Below, piece after piece: positions 44,739 through 54,151 of a stretch of 64,000 bases of DNA. Within the stretch, counting starts at the first letter, position 1. Each line of letters starts with the position of its first letter. The position numbers and the translations under genes are program-made. Origin of the DNA: Kitasatospora phosalacinea (GTDB lineage: Bacteria > Actinomycetota > Actinomycetes > Streptomycetales > Streptomycetaceae); the NCBI RefSeq assembly GCF_030268885.1, contig NZ_BSSA01000032.1, positions 33,712 through 97,711 on the forward strand, given 5' to 3'. Below the pieces are notes generated by a model. That model was not told the DNA's origin, searched no databases, and saw only the letters and a program-made list of their open reading frames with translations.

Positions 44739-45881
44739 CTAGCGCAGGCCGGTGGAGCGGCGCAGCGCGGCGGTCAGCAGGCGGTCGATCAGCTCGGCGT
44801 AGGGGACGCCGGTGGCCTCCCACATCTTGGGGTAGGCCGAGATGGGGGTGAAGCCGGGCATGGTGTTGACCTCGTTGACCATCCAGCGGCCGTCGGGCAG
44901 CAGGAAGAAGTCGACCCGGGCCAGGCCCTCGCAGCCGAGGCCCTCGAACACCTCGACGGCCTGGCGGCGGATCTCGTCCTGCTCGGCGGCGGTGAGGTCG
45001 GCGGGGATGCGCACCTCGGAGGAGTCGATGTACTTGGCCTCGAAGTCGTAGAACTCGAAGTCGCCGTCGACCAGCACCTCGGCGGCCACCGAGGCGCGCG
45101 GACCGTCCTCGAACTCCAGCACGCCGCACTCGATCTCGCGGCCCTCGACGCCCTTCTCCACGATCACCTTGGGGTCGTGGCGGCGGGCCTCCTCGACCGC
45201 GGCGTCCAGGTCGGCGAGGTCCTTGACCTTGGTGATGCCGATCGAGGAGCCGGCCCGGCAGGGCTTGACGAACAGCGGCAGGCCGAGCGCGGCGATCCGG
45301 CCGCGGGCGGCCTCGCGGCCCGCCTCGGACTCCCACTCGCGCGGCTTGACCACCGTGTACTCGCCCGCGTACAGGCCGAGCGACTCGATGATCCGCTTGG
45401 TGAACTCCTTGTCCATGCCGACCGCGGAGGCCAGCACGCCGGAGCCGACGTAGGGCACGCCGGAGAGCTCCAGCAGGCCCTGCAGGGTGCCGTCCTCGCC
45501 CCACGGGCCGTGCAGCAGCGGGAGCACCACGTCGACCTCGCCGAGGACCTTCGGCGCGGCGCCGGGCTCGCTCCACACCACCTCGCGGCTGCCGGGGGCC
45601 AGGGGCAGCGCGACCTGGCCCTCGGCGGACTCGGCGACCTGGTCGACGTCGGGCATCCGGCCGTCGGTGATGGCCATCCGGGACGGTTCGTCGCCGACCA
45701 GGGCCCAGCGGCCCTCGTGGGTGATGCCGATCGGCAGCACCTCGTACTTGCTGCGGTCGATCGAGCGCAGCACGCTGGCGGCGGTGACCACGGACACGCC
45801 GTGCTCGGAGCTGCGGCCGCCGAAGACGATCGCGACGCGCGGCTTGGCCGCCTGGTTCGGGGAGGACTGTTCGATGCTCAT
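44739..45881 (-). CDS. ddl: D-alanine--D-alanine ligase
   Basis: 380 aa ATP-grasp ligase making the D-Ala-D-Ala of peptidoglycan. RVAIVFGGRSSEHGVSVVTA, LHGPWGEDGTLQGLLEL, FVKPCRAGSSIGITKVK, LARVDFFLLPDGRWMVNEVN and MPGFTPISAYPKMW. All substrate-binding boxes are normal, so D-Ala-D-Ala specificity is expected. 30 bases upstream of gpsA's stop on the same strand, in plsC-gpsA-ddl. Confidence 0.97.
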   Translation of the reverse strand: MSIEQSSPNQAAKPRVAIVFGGRSSEHGVSVVTAASVLRSIDRSKYEVLPIGITHEGRWALVGDEPSRMAITDGRMPDVDQVAESAEGQVALPLAPGSREVVWSEPGAAPKVLGEVDVVLPLLHGPWGEDGTLQGLLELSGVPYVGSGVLASAVGMDKEFTKRIIESLGLYAGEYTVVKPREWESEAGREAARGRIAALGLPLFVKPCRAGSSIGITKVKDLADLDAAVEEARRHDPKVIVEKGVEGREIECGVLEFEDGPRASVAAEVLVDGDFEFYDFEAKYIDSSEVRIPADLTAAEQDEIRRQAVEVFEGLGCEGLARVDFFLLPDGRWMVNEVNTMPGFTPISAYPKMWEATGVPYAELIDRLLTAALRRSTGLR

Positions 45882-45911
45882 ATCGGCGTTGAGACTACCG
45901 TCCGATTCCGG

Positions 45912-46913
45912 TCAGCGGCGTTCAGGCTTGGCCGAACGGGCCATCAAGCCCTTCAGCACCTCCTGGGGCGGCCGGCCCCTGTGCACCACGTCCACCACGG
46001 CCTCGACGATCGGCATGTCCACCCCGTTGCGCCGGGCCAGGTCGAGCACCGACTCGCAGGACTTCACGCCCTCCGCGGTCTGGCTGGTGGCGGCGACGGT
46101 CTCGGCCAGCGTCATGCCGCGGCCCAGGTTGGTGCCGAAGGTGTTGTTCCGGGACAGCGGCGAGGAGCAGGTCGCCACCAGGTCGCCCATCCCGGCCAGG
46201 CCCGCGAAGGTGTGCGCGTCGGCGCCCAGCACCAGGCCCAACCGGGTGGTCTCGGCCAGCCCGCGGGTGATCAGCGTCGCCTTGGTGTTGTCGCCCAGCC
46301 CCATGCCGTTGGCCATGCCGACCGCCAGGCCGATCACGTTCTTCACCGCGCCGCCCAGCTCGCAGCCCACCACGTCGGTGTTGGTGTACGGGCGGAAGTA
46401 CGGGGTGTGGCAGGCCTTCTGGAAGCGCTTGGCGACCTCCTCGTCGGTGCAGGCCACCACGGTCGCGGCGGGCTGCCGGTTGGCGATCTCGCCGGCCAGG
46501 TTCGGGCCCGACACCACCACGACCCGCTCCGGGCCGACCCCGGCGACCTCGGTGATCACCTCGCTCATCCGCTTGACGGTGCCCAGCTCGACGCCCTTCA
46601 TCAGGCTCACCAGCGCCGTCTGCGGCTCGATCAGCGGCGCCCAGAGCGCGAGGTTGTCGCGCAGCGTCTGGGACGGCACCGAGAGCACCGCGAAGTCCGC
46701 CCCGGCCAGCGCCTCGGCGGCGTCGGTGGTGGCCCGGATGCCCGCCGGCAGGGTCAGCTCCGGCAGGTAGTCCCGGTTGACGTGCTCCCGGTCGATCGCC
46801 TCGACCAGCTCCGGGCGGCGGCCCCACAGGGTCACCTCGCAGCCCGCGTCGGCCAGGATCATCGCGAAGACGGTGCCCCAGGAACCCGTCCCCATCACCG
46901 CGCAGCGGGTCAC
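45912..46913 (-). CDS. gpsA: glycerol-3-phosphate dehydrogenase (NAD(P)+)
   Basis: 333 aa, supplies sn-glycerol-3-phosphate for phospholipids. VMGTGSWGTVFAMILADAG is the dinucleotide-binding loop; SGPNLAGEIA, GCELGGAVKNVIGLAVG with the catalytic Lys, and TRGLAETTRLG follow. GTG at 46913 overlaps the plsC stop by four bases (GTGA), and the next pathway step is encoded by plsC. Confidence 0.97.
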   Translation of the reverse strand: MTRCAVMGTGSWGTVFAMILADAGCEVTLWGRRPELVEAIDREHVNRDYLPELTLPAGIRATTDAAEALAGADFAVLSVPSQTLRDNLALWAPLIEPQTALVSLMKGVELGTVKRMSEVITEVAGVGPERVVVVSGPNLAGEIANRQPAATVVACTDEEVAKRFQKACHTPYFRPYTNTDVVGCELGGAVKNVIGLAVGMANGMGLGDNTKATLITRGLAETTRLGLVLGADAHTFAGLAGMGDLVATCSSPLSRNNTFGTNLGRGMTLAETVAATSQTAEGVKSCESVLDLARRNGVDMPIVEAVVDVVHRGRPPQEVLKGLMARSAKPERR

Positions 46914-47710
46914 CGGCCGCCCTCCTCGACGGCGCGCCCGCCCTCGGCCCGGGCCGCGGCGGCCCGTTCCCGGGCGGCCTTGCGCATGTCGTAGCGCTCC
47001 TTCGGGGCCTGCTCGCCGCGGATGTCCTCCAGCACGGCGGTGATCGCGGCCATGATGTCGTCGGTGGCGTCCTTCAGCACCTGGGCGGTGATCTCCTGGC
47101 CCCGGTAGCGGCTCAGGTCGACCGCGGGGCCCGCCGCGACGACCACCTTGTGCCGCGGGAACAGCCGGTACTTGCCCTTGCCCTTCCCGTACGGCGGGAT
47201 GATCTCGTGCGCGCCCCAGTGCGCCACCGGGATCACCGGCGCGCCCGTCATCAGCGCGACCCGGGCCGCGCCGCTCTTGCCGGTCATCGGCCAGAGGTCC
47301 GGGTCCCGGGTGAGGGTGCCCTCCGGGTAGAACTGCACGCACTGGCCGCCGTTGACCGCGTCGATCGCGGCCCGGAACGCCTCGGCGGCGTCGGTGGACT
47401 CCCGGAACACCGGGATCTGGCCGGTCTTGCGGAGCATGAAGCCGATGAACGGCACCGAGAACAGCGAGGACTTGGCGAGGATCCGGGGCGGGCGGCCCGA
47501 GTTGTACTGCCAGTGCGCGTAGAACACCGGGTCGATCACCGAGTTGTGGTTCACCGCGGCGATGAACCCGGACTTCTCGGGCAGGTGCTCCCAGCCGCGC
47601 CACTCCGCCTTTGCCAGGGCGTTGGTCACCGGCTTCACGAGCACCGCCGCGAAGCGGTACCAGATCCCGTAGTCGGCGTTTCCGAACCTGGCGTTAGAGC
47701 GGCGGGCCAC
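46910..47710 (-). CDS. plsC: 1-acyl-sn-glycerol-3-phosphate acyltransferase
   Basis: 266 aa. Acyltransferase motifs: NHNSVIDP (HX4D), GQIPVFRES, FYPEGTLTRDPDLWP and GAPVIPVAHWG. GTG at 47710 is preceded by AGGAG; the frame is open far upstream without likeness. With gpsA it makes phosphatidic acid from glycerol phosphate. C-terminal 40 residues are charged and may be disordered. Confidence 0.95.
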   Translation of the reverse strand: MARRSNARFGNADYGIWYRFAAVLVKPVTNALAKAEWRGWEHLPEKSGFIAAVNHNSVIDPVFYAHWQYNSGRPPRILAKSSLFSVPFIGFMLRKTGQIPVFRESTDAAEAFRAAIDAVNGGQCVQFYPEGTLTRDPDLWPMTGKSGAARVALMTGAPVIPVAHWGAHEIIPPYGKGKGKYRLFPRHKVVVAAGPAVDLSRYRGQEITAQVLKDATDDIMAAITAVLEDIRGEQAPKERYDMRKAARERAAAARAEGGRAVEEGGR

Positions 47711-47917
47711 CCCTGGCTCCTCTTCACTCGTGCGGCGCCCCGTACTGCGCCGCGGTCTCTCCTCGCCGGGACCGACCAGCGGCTCCGAGGCGCCGACCAG
47801 TCTCGCCCGGGAGCCGAGCCTGTGTCGAGCTGCCACCACCGCCACCGGTCGACCGGCCCCGCCCGCCGCCCCGGGCGCCCGGGACACGCTGGCCAGGCCG
47901 CCCCGGCCGACGCCACA

Positions 47918-48853
47918 ATGGCGCCGATGACAGAGGACACCGTACGCCCCGCCGCCGTCGGGCCGACCGCCCCGGTCCGGACGCACCCCGCGGGGGCCGG
48001 GCTGCGGCTCGGCTGGTCGGTGGTGGTGCCGGTCAAACCGCTCGCCGGGGCGAAGAGCCGGCTCTCCGCGCTGGGCCCGCTGCGGCCCCGGCTCGCCCTC
48101 GCGTTCGCGCTCGACACCGTCGCCGCCGCGCTGGCCTGCCCGCTGGTCGGCCGCGTCCTGGTGGTCACCCGGGACGTGCGCGCCGCCGCGGAGCTGCGTG
48201 CGCTGGGGGCCGACGTCCTGGACGACGAGCCGGGCGGCCTCAACCCCGCGCTGGCGCACGGAGCCGCGACCGCCCACCGGCGCCACCCCCGCTCCCCCGT
48301 CACCACCCTCTCCGCGGACCTGCCCGCGCTCCGGCCCGCCGAGCTCGCCCGGGTGCTGGCCGCGGTGCCCGCGCACGGCCGGGCCTTCCTCGCCGACGCC
48401 CCCGGCACCGGCACCGTGCTGCTCGCCGGACCGCCCGGCGAACCGCTGCACCCCGCCTTCGGACCGGGCTCCCGGGACGCCCACCTGGCGGGCGGCGCCA
48501 CCGAGCTGCTGCTCCCCGACGCCCCCTCCGTCCGCCGTGACGTCGACACCCCCGCGGACCTGGCCGCCGCCCGCCTGCTCGGCCTCGGCCCGGCCACCGC
48601 GGCCCTGCTCCGAAGCCCTATGCTGGCCCCCATGCAGGCCACCGCGTTCACGTACGACCCGACGACCCGCTCCGGCTCGGTCCTGCTCGACGACGGCACG
48701 CCCGTCCCCTTCGACGCACCGGCCTTCGACGCCGGCGGCCTGCGGCTGCTCCGGGCCGGTCAGCGGGTGCGGATCCGCACCACCGGCGAGGGCGCCGACC
48801 GCCGGGTGGTCTTCCTCACCCTGCAGACCTTCCCGGACCCGGAAGCCGACTGA
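47918..48853 (+). CDS. cofC: 2-phospho-L-lactate/PEP guanylyltransferase, fused to small OB-like domain
   Basis: 311 aa. Residues ~25-225: WSVVVPVKPLAGAKSRLSAL, DVLDDEPGGLNPALAHGA, SADLPALRPAELARVL and GLLSF-like SVRRDVDTPADLAAA are CofC/FbiD, which makes the activated precursor of coenzyme F420. The last ~70 residues (MQATAFTYDPTTRSGSVLLD, GGLRLLRAGQRVRI) form a cold-shock/OB-like unit that is usually a separate small gene. The frame is continuous, with an internal ATG at 48632 lacking a ribosome-binding site. ATG 47918 or 47927 could be the start. Divergent from plsC, as Rv2983 is in mycobacteria. Confidence 0.88.
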   Translation: MAPMTEDTVRPAAVGPTAPVRTHPAGAGLRLGWSVVVPVKPLAGAKSRLSALGPLRPRLALAFALDTVAAALACPLVGRVLVVTRDVRAAAELRALGADVLDDEPGGLNPALAHGAATAHRRHPRSPVTTLSADLPALRPAELARVLAAVPAHGRAFLADAPGTGTVLLAGPPGEPLHPAFGPGSRDAHLAGGATELLLPDAPSVRRDVDTPADLAAARLLGLGPATAALLRSPMLAPMQATAFTYDPTTRSGSVLLDDGTPVPFDAPAFDAGGLRLLRAGQRVRIRTTGEGADRRVVFLTLQTFPDPEAD

Positions 48854-48860
48854 CCTCCCC

Positions 48861-49259
48861 TCAGGCGCTCCACCGCCCCGGCTCCGGCCCGAACCGGCCG
48901 CCGCGGCCGCCCAGCCCCTCCAGCCGCAGCGCGGTGACCTCCGGCGAGTCGACCAACGCGAGCGGGGCGGCCACCCGTTGGGGCCGCCCGCCGCCGCCGG
49001 GCAGCACCCGGATCAGCCGCGTCCGGCCGAGCAGCGCGAAGCCGAGCTGCAACCGGCCGTCCCGCGCCAGGAAGGCCTCGGTGCGCTCGACCGCGCCGGG
49101 GCCGAGGAAGTAGCGGTAGGCCTCGTACTGCGTCCAGCCCAGCGGCAGGGTGTTGAGCGTCTGCCAGAGCGAGGACAGCGCGGTGGCGAGGGCGGGGAAG
49201 GAGGTCGGCTCGGTGATCCCCTCGATGCCGACGGTGTAACCGGGCGGCGTGCTCTTCAC
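48861..49259 (-). CDS. conserved hypothetical protein
   Basis: 132 aa, VKSTPPGYTVGIEGITEPTS ... QYEAYRYFLGPGAVERTEAF. No motif I recognise. GTG at 49259 overlaps the preceding gene's stop (GTGA). Convergent with cofC, eight bases apart. The pair with the 81-aa gene and the divergent GntR gene looks like a regulated unit. Confidence 0.7.
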   Translation of the reverse strand: MKSTPPGYTVGIEGITEPTSFPALATALSSLWQTLNTLPLGWTQYEAYRYFLGPGAVERTEAFLARDGRLQLGFALLGRTRLIRVLPGGGGRPQRVAAPLALVDSPEVTALRLEGLGGRGGRFGPEPGRWSA

Positions 49260-49501
49260 GGTGGCTCCTGGGGTGGGTCGAATTCGGCCCAGACGGTGTG
49301 GGTGCGCGCGCGGTAGCGGTGTCCGTAGCGGTCGGCCCGGGCGAGGACCTGTAGGACCGTCATGTGGTCGTGCTCCTCCGGCTCCCCGGGGAGCTCGGCC
49401 TCCACCCGGTAACCGCCCCCGGGCAGCTGGATGATCCTGGCTTCGGCCCCCGTGGCCGCAGCGAGCCTGGACGCAAGGTCGAACACCCTCGTGCTTCGCA
49501 C
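49256..49501 (-). CDS. conserved hypothetical protein
   Basis: 81 aa, MRSTRVFDLASRLAAATGAE with VLQVLARADRYGHRYRARTH. Small acidic protein, function unknown. First of a two-gene operon; its promoter shares the intergenic region with the GntR gene. High third-position GC supports coding. Confidence 0.7.
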   Translation of the reverse strand: MRSTRVFDLASRLAAATGAEARIIQLPGGGYRVEAELPGEPEEHDHMTVLQVLARADRYGHRYRARTHTVWAEFDPPQEPP

Positions 49502-49549
49502 GCCACGCCGCTCCCCGAAGTTGACCGGTCACTCACTGTGAAACTAAGT

Positions 49550-49577
49550 CATTAGATTCCACCTGATGCATTAGATT
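49550..49577. promoter_or_regulatory. CATTAGATT direct repeats in the GntR divergent promoter
   Basis: CATTAGATT at 49550-49558 and 49569-49577, 19 bp apart, within an A+T-rich patch between the GntR gene and the two small genes. A CTAA...TTAG inverted pair overlaps the first copy. Candidate GntR operator. Confidence 0.5.
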
Positions 49578-49640
49578 GTCAAGCTGATTCGCCCGCCCTG
49601 CCGCCCGCCGGCAGGTCTCGCCCTCGCCGGGAGGCACCAG

Positions 49641-50381
49641 ATGCCCTCACAGGACCCGCCGTACCTCCGCATCGCGGACCACCTGCGCCGCCGGGTGACG
49701 GCCGGGGAGTGGGCGGTCGGCGAGCGGCTGCCGTCCCGGGCGAAGCTGGCCGAGAGCTACGGCGTGGGGCCGAACGTGCTGCAGCGGGCGCAGGAGGTGC
49801 TCATCGGCGAGGGCCTGCTGGAGGGCCGGACCGGCTCGGGCACCTACGTCCGCGAGCCGGTCCCCCGGCTGCCGCTGGTGCGCACCCGGGCGCCCGGCGA
49901 GTTCCCCGGCGAACCGGCGCCGGAGGGCGAGTGGGAGTCGGAGACCTGGGCCCTCACCCCCGCCCCGGAGGCGGTGGCCCACCGCCTGCGGATCGAGCCC
50001 GGCGACCTGACGGCGCACACCCGGTACGAGTTCAAGCTGGACCACAGGGTCCTCCAACTCGCCGAGTCCTGGGAGCCGATGGCCGTCACCGCCGGCACCC
50101 CGGCGACCCTCCCCCGCTACGGCCCGTGGCACCGCCGGAGCGTGGTGGAGCGGATGGCCCGGATCGGGGTGCGGGTGGTGCGTGCGCTGGAGCGGCCGCG
50201 CCCCGCCCGGGCGACGCCGGAGCAGGCCGCGCTGCTGGGGATCTCCACCGGCGACGCGCTGACCGTGATCGAACGGACCTACCTGGACGACTCCGGACGG
50301 CCGGTGGAGACCGCGGATCTGGTGATTCCGGATTCCCGCTGGGAGATCTGCTACGAGCTCCCGGTGGACGGCCCGGAGTAA
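49641..50381 (+). CDS. GntR/HutC-family transcriptional regulator
   Basis: 246 aa. The N-terminal winged helix has IADHLRRRVTAGEWAVGERLPSRAKLAESYGVGPNVLQRA and EGLLEGRTGSGTYV. The C-terminal UTRA domain has ARATPEQAALLGISTGDALT and VIERTYLDDSGRPVETADLV. Ligand unknown. ATG at 49641 follows GGGAGG. Likely represses itself and the divergent pair. Confidence 0.9.
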   Translation: MPSQDPPYLRIADHLRRRVTAGEWAVGERLPSRAKLAESYGVGPNVLQRAQEVLIGEGLLEGRTGSGTYVREPVPRLPLVRTRAPGEFPGEPAPEGEWESETWALTPAPEAVAHRLRIEPGDLTAHTRYEFKLDHRVLQLAESWEPMAVTAGTPATLPRYGPWHRRSVVERMARIGVRVVRALERPRPARATPEQAALLGISTGDALTVIERTYLDDSGRPVETADLVIPDSRWEICYELPVDGPE

Positions 50382-50656
50382 TTCCCGGCCGGTCCCGCGC
50401 TTTTCCCCCGGCCCGGCGGCGGGGTGACGGCGCGTCGCCCCGATGCCCCGTCAACCCGGCGCGGCCCCGTCCGTCCGCGCCCCGGGGCGGACGGAATCCG
50501 CACCGGCCCGTTCGGCCGAACGGGTGACGGAGGCTCAACCGGACCGCCCCGGGCCGGGAACGGAGAAGGCCGCGCCGGTCCGCCCCGGGGAGGTCCCGGG
50601 CGGGCCGACGCGGCCGGTGCCCCGGTGCCGGACGGGCCGGCGCCGGGTGCGGGCGA
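50382..50656. other. 275-bp convergent intergenic region with palindromes
   Basis: No gene. Between the GntR and hupS stops. It has TCCGTCCGC/GCGGACGGA arms (50470-50495), a perfect 18-bp palindrome CCCGTTCGGCCGAACGGG (50507-50524), and the hupS terminator. The first two could terminate the GntR transcript. Confidence 0.55.
50568..50615. terminator. terminator after hupS
   Basis: Eighteen-base arms 50568-50585 and 50598-50615 with 16 of 18 complementary, loop of 12 bases; 42 bases past the hupS stop. Confidence 0.65.
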
Positions 50657-51337
50657 CTACTTGGCGGTGGACTTGCGCGCGGTGGTGGTCTTCCGCGTGG
50701 CGGTCTTCTTCGCCGGAGCGGTCTTCTTGGCGGTGGCGGTGGCCTTCTTGGCGGCCGCCGCGGTGGTGGTCTTCTTCGCCGCGGTGGTCGCCTTCTTGGT
50801 GGCGGCCGCGCTGGTCTTCTTGGCCACCGCGGTCTTGGCGGTGGTGGCCTTCTTGACCGCGGTCTTGGCCGGGGCCGCCTTCTTGGCCGCGGTGGTCGCG
50901 GTCTTCTTGGCGGCGGTCTTCTTGGTCGCGGTGCTGCCCGCGGCGGCGGCGCGCTTGGTCGCGGCGCGCTTGGCGGCCGGGGTGGCGGCCACGCCGGACT
51001 TGCCCGGGGTGAGCGAGCCCTTGGGCGCCTTCTTGACCGACGGGCCCTCCTTCGGCAGCTTCTTGCTGCCGGAGACGAGGTCCTTGAAGCCCTGGCCGGG
51101 GCGGAACCGCGGAACCGCGGTCTTCTTGACCTTGACCCGCTCGCCGGTCTGCGGGTTACGGGCGAAGCGCGCCGAGCGCTCCACCTTCTCGAAGGTGCCG
51201 AAACCGGTGACCGAGACGCGGTCACCCGCCACGACGGCACGCACCATGGTGTCGAGCACTGCGTCGACGGCCTCTGCGGCAGCCTTGCGACCGCCCAGCT
51301 GCTCGGCCACCGCTTCGACAAGCTGAGCCTTGTTCAC
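50657..51337 (-). CDS. hupS: HU-family DNA-binding protein with histone H1-like tail
   Basis: 226 aa. Residues 1-94 are HU: MNKAQLVEAVAEQLGGRKAA, GFGTFEKVERSARFARNPQTG and PRFRPGQGFKDLV. The remaining ~125 residues are Ala/Lys/Thr repeats (TAAKKTTTAAAAKKATATAK), the two-domain HupS form of streptomycetes, needed for nucleoid compaction in spores. Mycobacterial HupB has the same plan and the same neighbourhood with leuCD. Confidence 0.96.
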   Translation of the reverse strand: MNKAQLVEAVAEQLGGRKAAAEAVDAVLDTMVRAVVAGDRVSVTGFGTFEKVERSARFARNPQTGERVKVKKTAVPRFRPGQGFKDLVSGSKKLPKEGPSVKKAPKGSLTPGKSGVAATPAAKRAATKRAAAAGSTATKKTAAKKTATTAAKKAAPAKTAVKKATTAKTAVAKKTSAAATKKATTAAKKTTTAAAAKKATATAKKTAPAKKTATRKTTTARKSTAK

Positions 51338-51387
51338 GTCTTCCCCTTCGGAAACGGGCGCCGGATGATTCCATCCGTTCTTTTCGC

Positions 51388-51416
51388 ACGTTAGGTATGT
51401 ATCTGCGGACTTTCAA
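51388..51416 (-). promoter_or_regulatory. possible hupS promoter
   Basis: On the minus strand TTGAAA (51416-51411) and TAACGT (51393-51388) are 17 bases apart, a plausible HrdB-type pair, about 50 bases before the hupS ATG in an A+T-rich patch. Confidence 0.35.
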
Positions 51417-51470
51417 TTACCAAACGCGTGAATCACCCTAGTGTCGCAATGGATTTGCGCATGGAGGTGC

Positions 51471-51761
51471 TCACCGGGGAGGCATCCGCCCCTCGTCGAG
51501 GTCCTGCACAAAGCGACTCAACCGCCGTGCCGCCTCCGGGAGATCGCGCTTCGCGGTCTCGGTGACGATCAGCAGTTGTCGGGTGAGAGCGGTCTTTGCG
51601 TCCGTCGACACGTTCAGCGCGTGAACGCGGGCGTGGGCTTGCTTCAACCGCTCGGCCACCAGTGCGTAGAGCAGGGTGACTTCCGAGTCGGCAGCACCGT
51701 CCTGACCGTCCCCGGACGCCGGTTGGCCGTCCTGGCACGGGGGTTCGGGACTGTGGTGCAT
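51471..51761 (-). CDS. small conserved protein between hupS and leuD
   Basis: 96 aa; a disordered N-terminus (MHHSPEPPCQDGQPASGDG) then two amphipathic helices (LLYALVAERLKQAHARVHAL, ALTRQLLIVTETAKRDLPEA). No recognised domain. Its position equals SCO5555 by recalled synteny. Stand-alone; probable function unknown. Confidence 0.7.
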   Translation of the reverse strand: MHHSPEPPCQDGQPASGDGQDGAADSEVTLLYALVAERLKQAHARVHALNVSTDAKTALTRQLLIVTETAKRDLPEAARRLSRFVQDLDEGRMPPR

Positions 51762-51835
51762 GCAACGATTGTGCCATCTGTGCGGAGTTGCGCTACACCA
51801 GGGTCTATTCCCGGCTGACGAACTCCCCTGCGAAC

Positions 51836-51872
51836 AACGAAGACCCGCCCCGGAGGGGGGCGGGTCTTCGTT
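51836..51872. terminator. terminator after leuCD
   Basis: Perfect 16-bp stem AACGAAGACCCGCCCC (51836-51851), loop GGAGG, matching right arm 51857-51872. On the minus strand, 24 bases past leuD. Confidence 0.85.
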
Positions 51873-51896
51873 GTCGGTCCGTCAGAAAGCGGTGCC

Positions 51897-52493
51897 TCAG
51901 GCGACCGGCTGGGTCCGCGGCTTGTAGGACGGCCGCTTCGCCTCGAACGCGGCGATGTCGCCCTCGTTCTGCAGGGTGATGCTGATGTCGTCCAGGCCGT
52001 TCAGCAGCCGCCAGCGCACGTTGTCGTCCAGCTCGAACGGGGCGGTGACGCCCTCGGCCCGGACCTCGCGGGCCTCCAGGTCGACGGTGATCTCGGCGGT
52101 CGGGTCGGCCTCGGTCAGCGCCCAGAGCCGCTCCACGGTCTCCTGCGGCAGGACCACCGTCAGCAGGCCGTTCTTCAGCGAGTTCCCGCGGAAGATGTCG
52201 GCGAACCGGGAGGAGATGACGGCCTGGAAGCCGTAGTTCTGCAGCGCCCAGACGGCGTGCTCGCGGGACGAGCCGGTGCCGAACTCGGGGCCGGCCACCA
52301 GGACGGTGGCGCCCTTGCGCTCGGGCTGGTTCAGGACGAAGGACTCGTCCTTACGCCAGGCCTCGAACAGGCCGTCCTCGAAGCCGGAGCGGGTGACCTT
52401 CTTCAGCCAGTGCGCCGGGATGATCTGGTCGGTGTCCACGTTCGAACGGCGCAGCGGGACGGCGCGGCCGGTGTGGGTGGTGAACTTCTCCAT
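51897..52493 (-). CDS. leuD: 3-isopropylmalate dehydratase small subunit
   Basis: 198 aa, MEKFTTHTGRAVPLRRSNVD with TDQIIPAHWLKKVTRSGFED and GPEFGTGSSREHAVWAL, the swivelling domain of isopropylmalate isomerase. Three bases after leuC; leucine synthesis step two. Confidence 0.98.
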   Translation of the reverse strand: MEKFTTHTGRAVPLRRSNVDTDQIIPAHWLKKVTRSGFEDGLFEAWRKDESFVLNQPERKGATVLVAGPEFGTGSSREHAVWALQNYGFQAVISSRFADIFRGNSLKNGLLTVVLPQETVERLWALTEADPTAEITVDLEAREVRAEGVTAPFELDDNVRWRLLNGLDDISITLQNEGDIAAFEAKRPSYKPRTQPVA

Positions 52494-52496
52494 GGC

Positions 52497-53918
<1,422 letters not shown>

Positions 53919-54120
53919 CGGATTCCCTCCAGCCGGCCGCTCTGCCGGCCTTCTCGTGATCGTCGAGGTCTTGTCCCGTGCCGCCCTGTGAGGCTCGCTT
54001 GGAGTCGCGACCTGCACGCCGGACCGTCCAGGATCCGGACACCCTGGTGGAGTGCCGTCCTGGGTGTCTCCCGGGCTGCTGACTCCAAGAGTGGCGCTTT
54101 TCTCGGAAGATTGAACTTGC

Positions 54121-54151
54121 GTCTCGCTGATTGAGACTGCAGTATCGAGAC
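54121..54151. promoter_or_regulatory. GTCTCG/CGAGAC repeats at the ndgR-leuC promoter
   Basis: GTCTCG (54121-54126), TGAGAC (54132-54137) and CGAGAC (54146-54151) abut the ndgR start. GTCTC-N7-GAGAC is an inverted pair. Likely operator for the IclR-type NdgR; autoregulation is inference. Confidence 0.5.
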
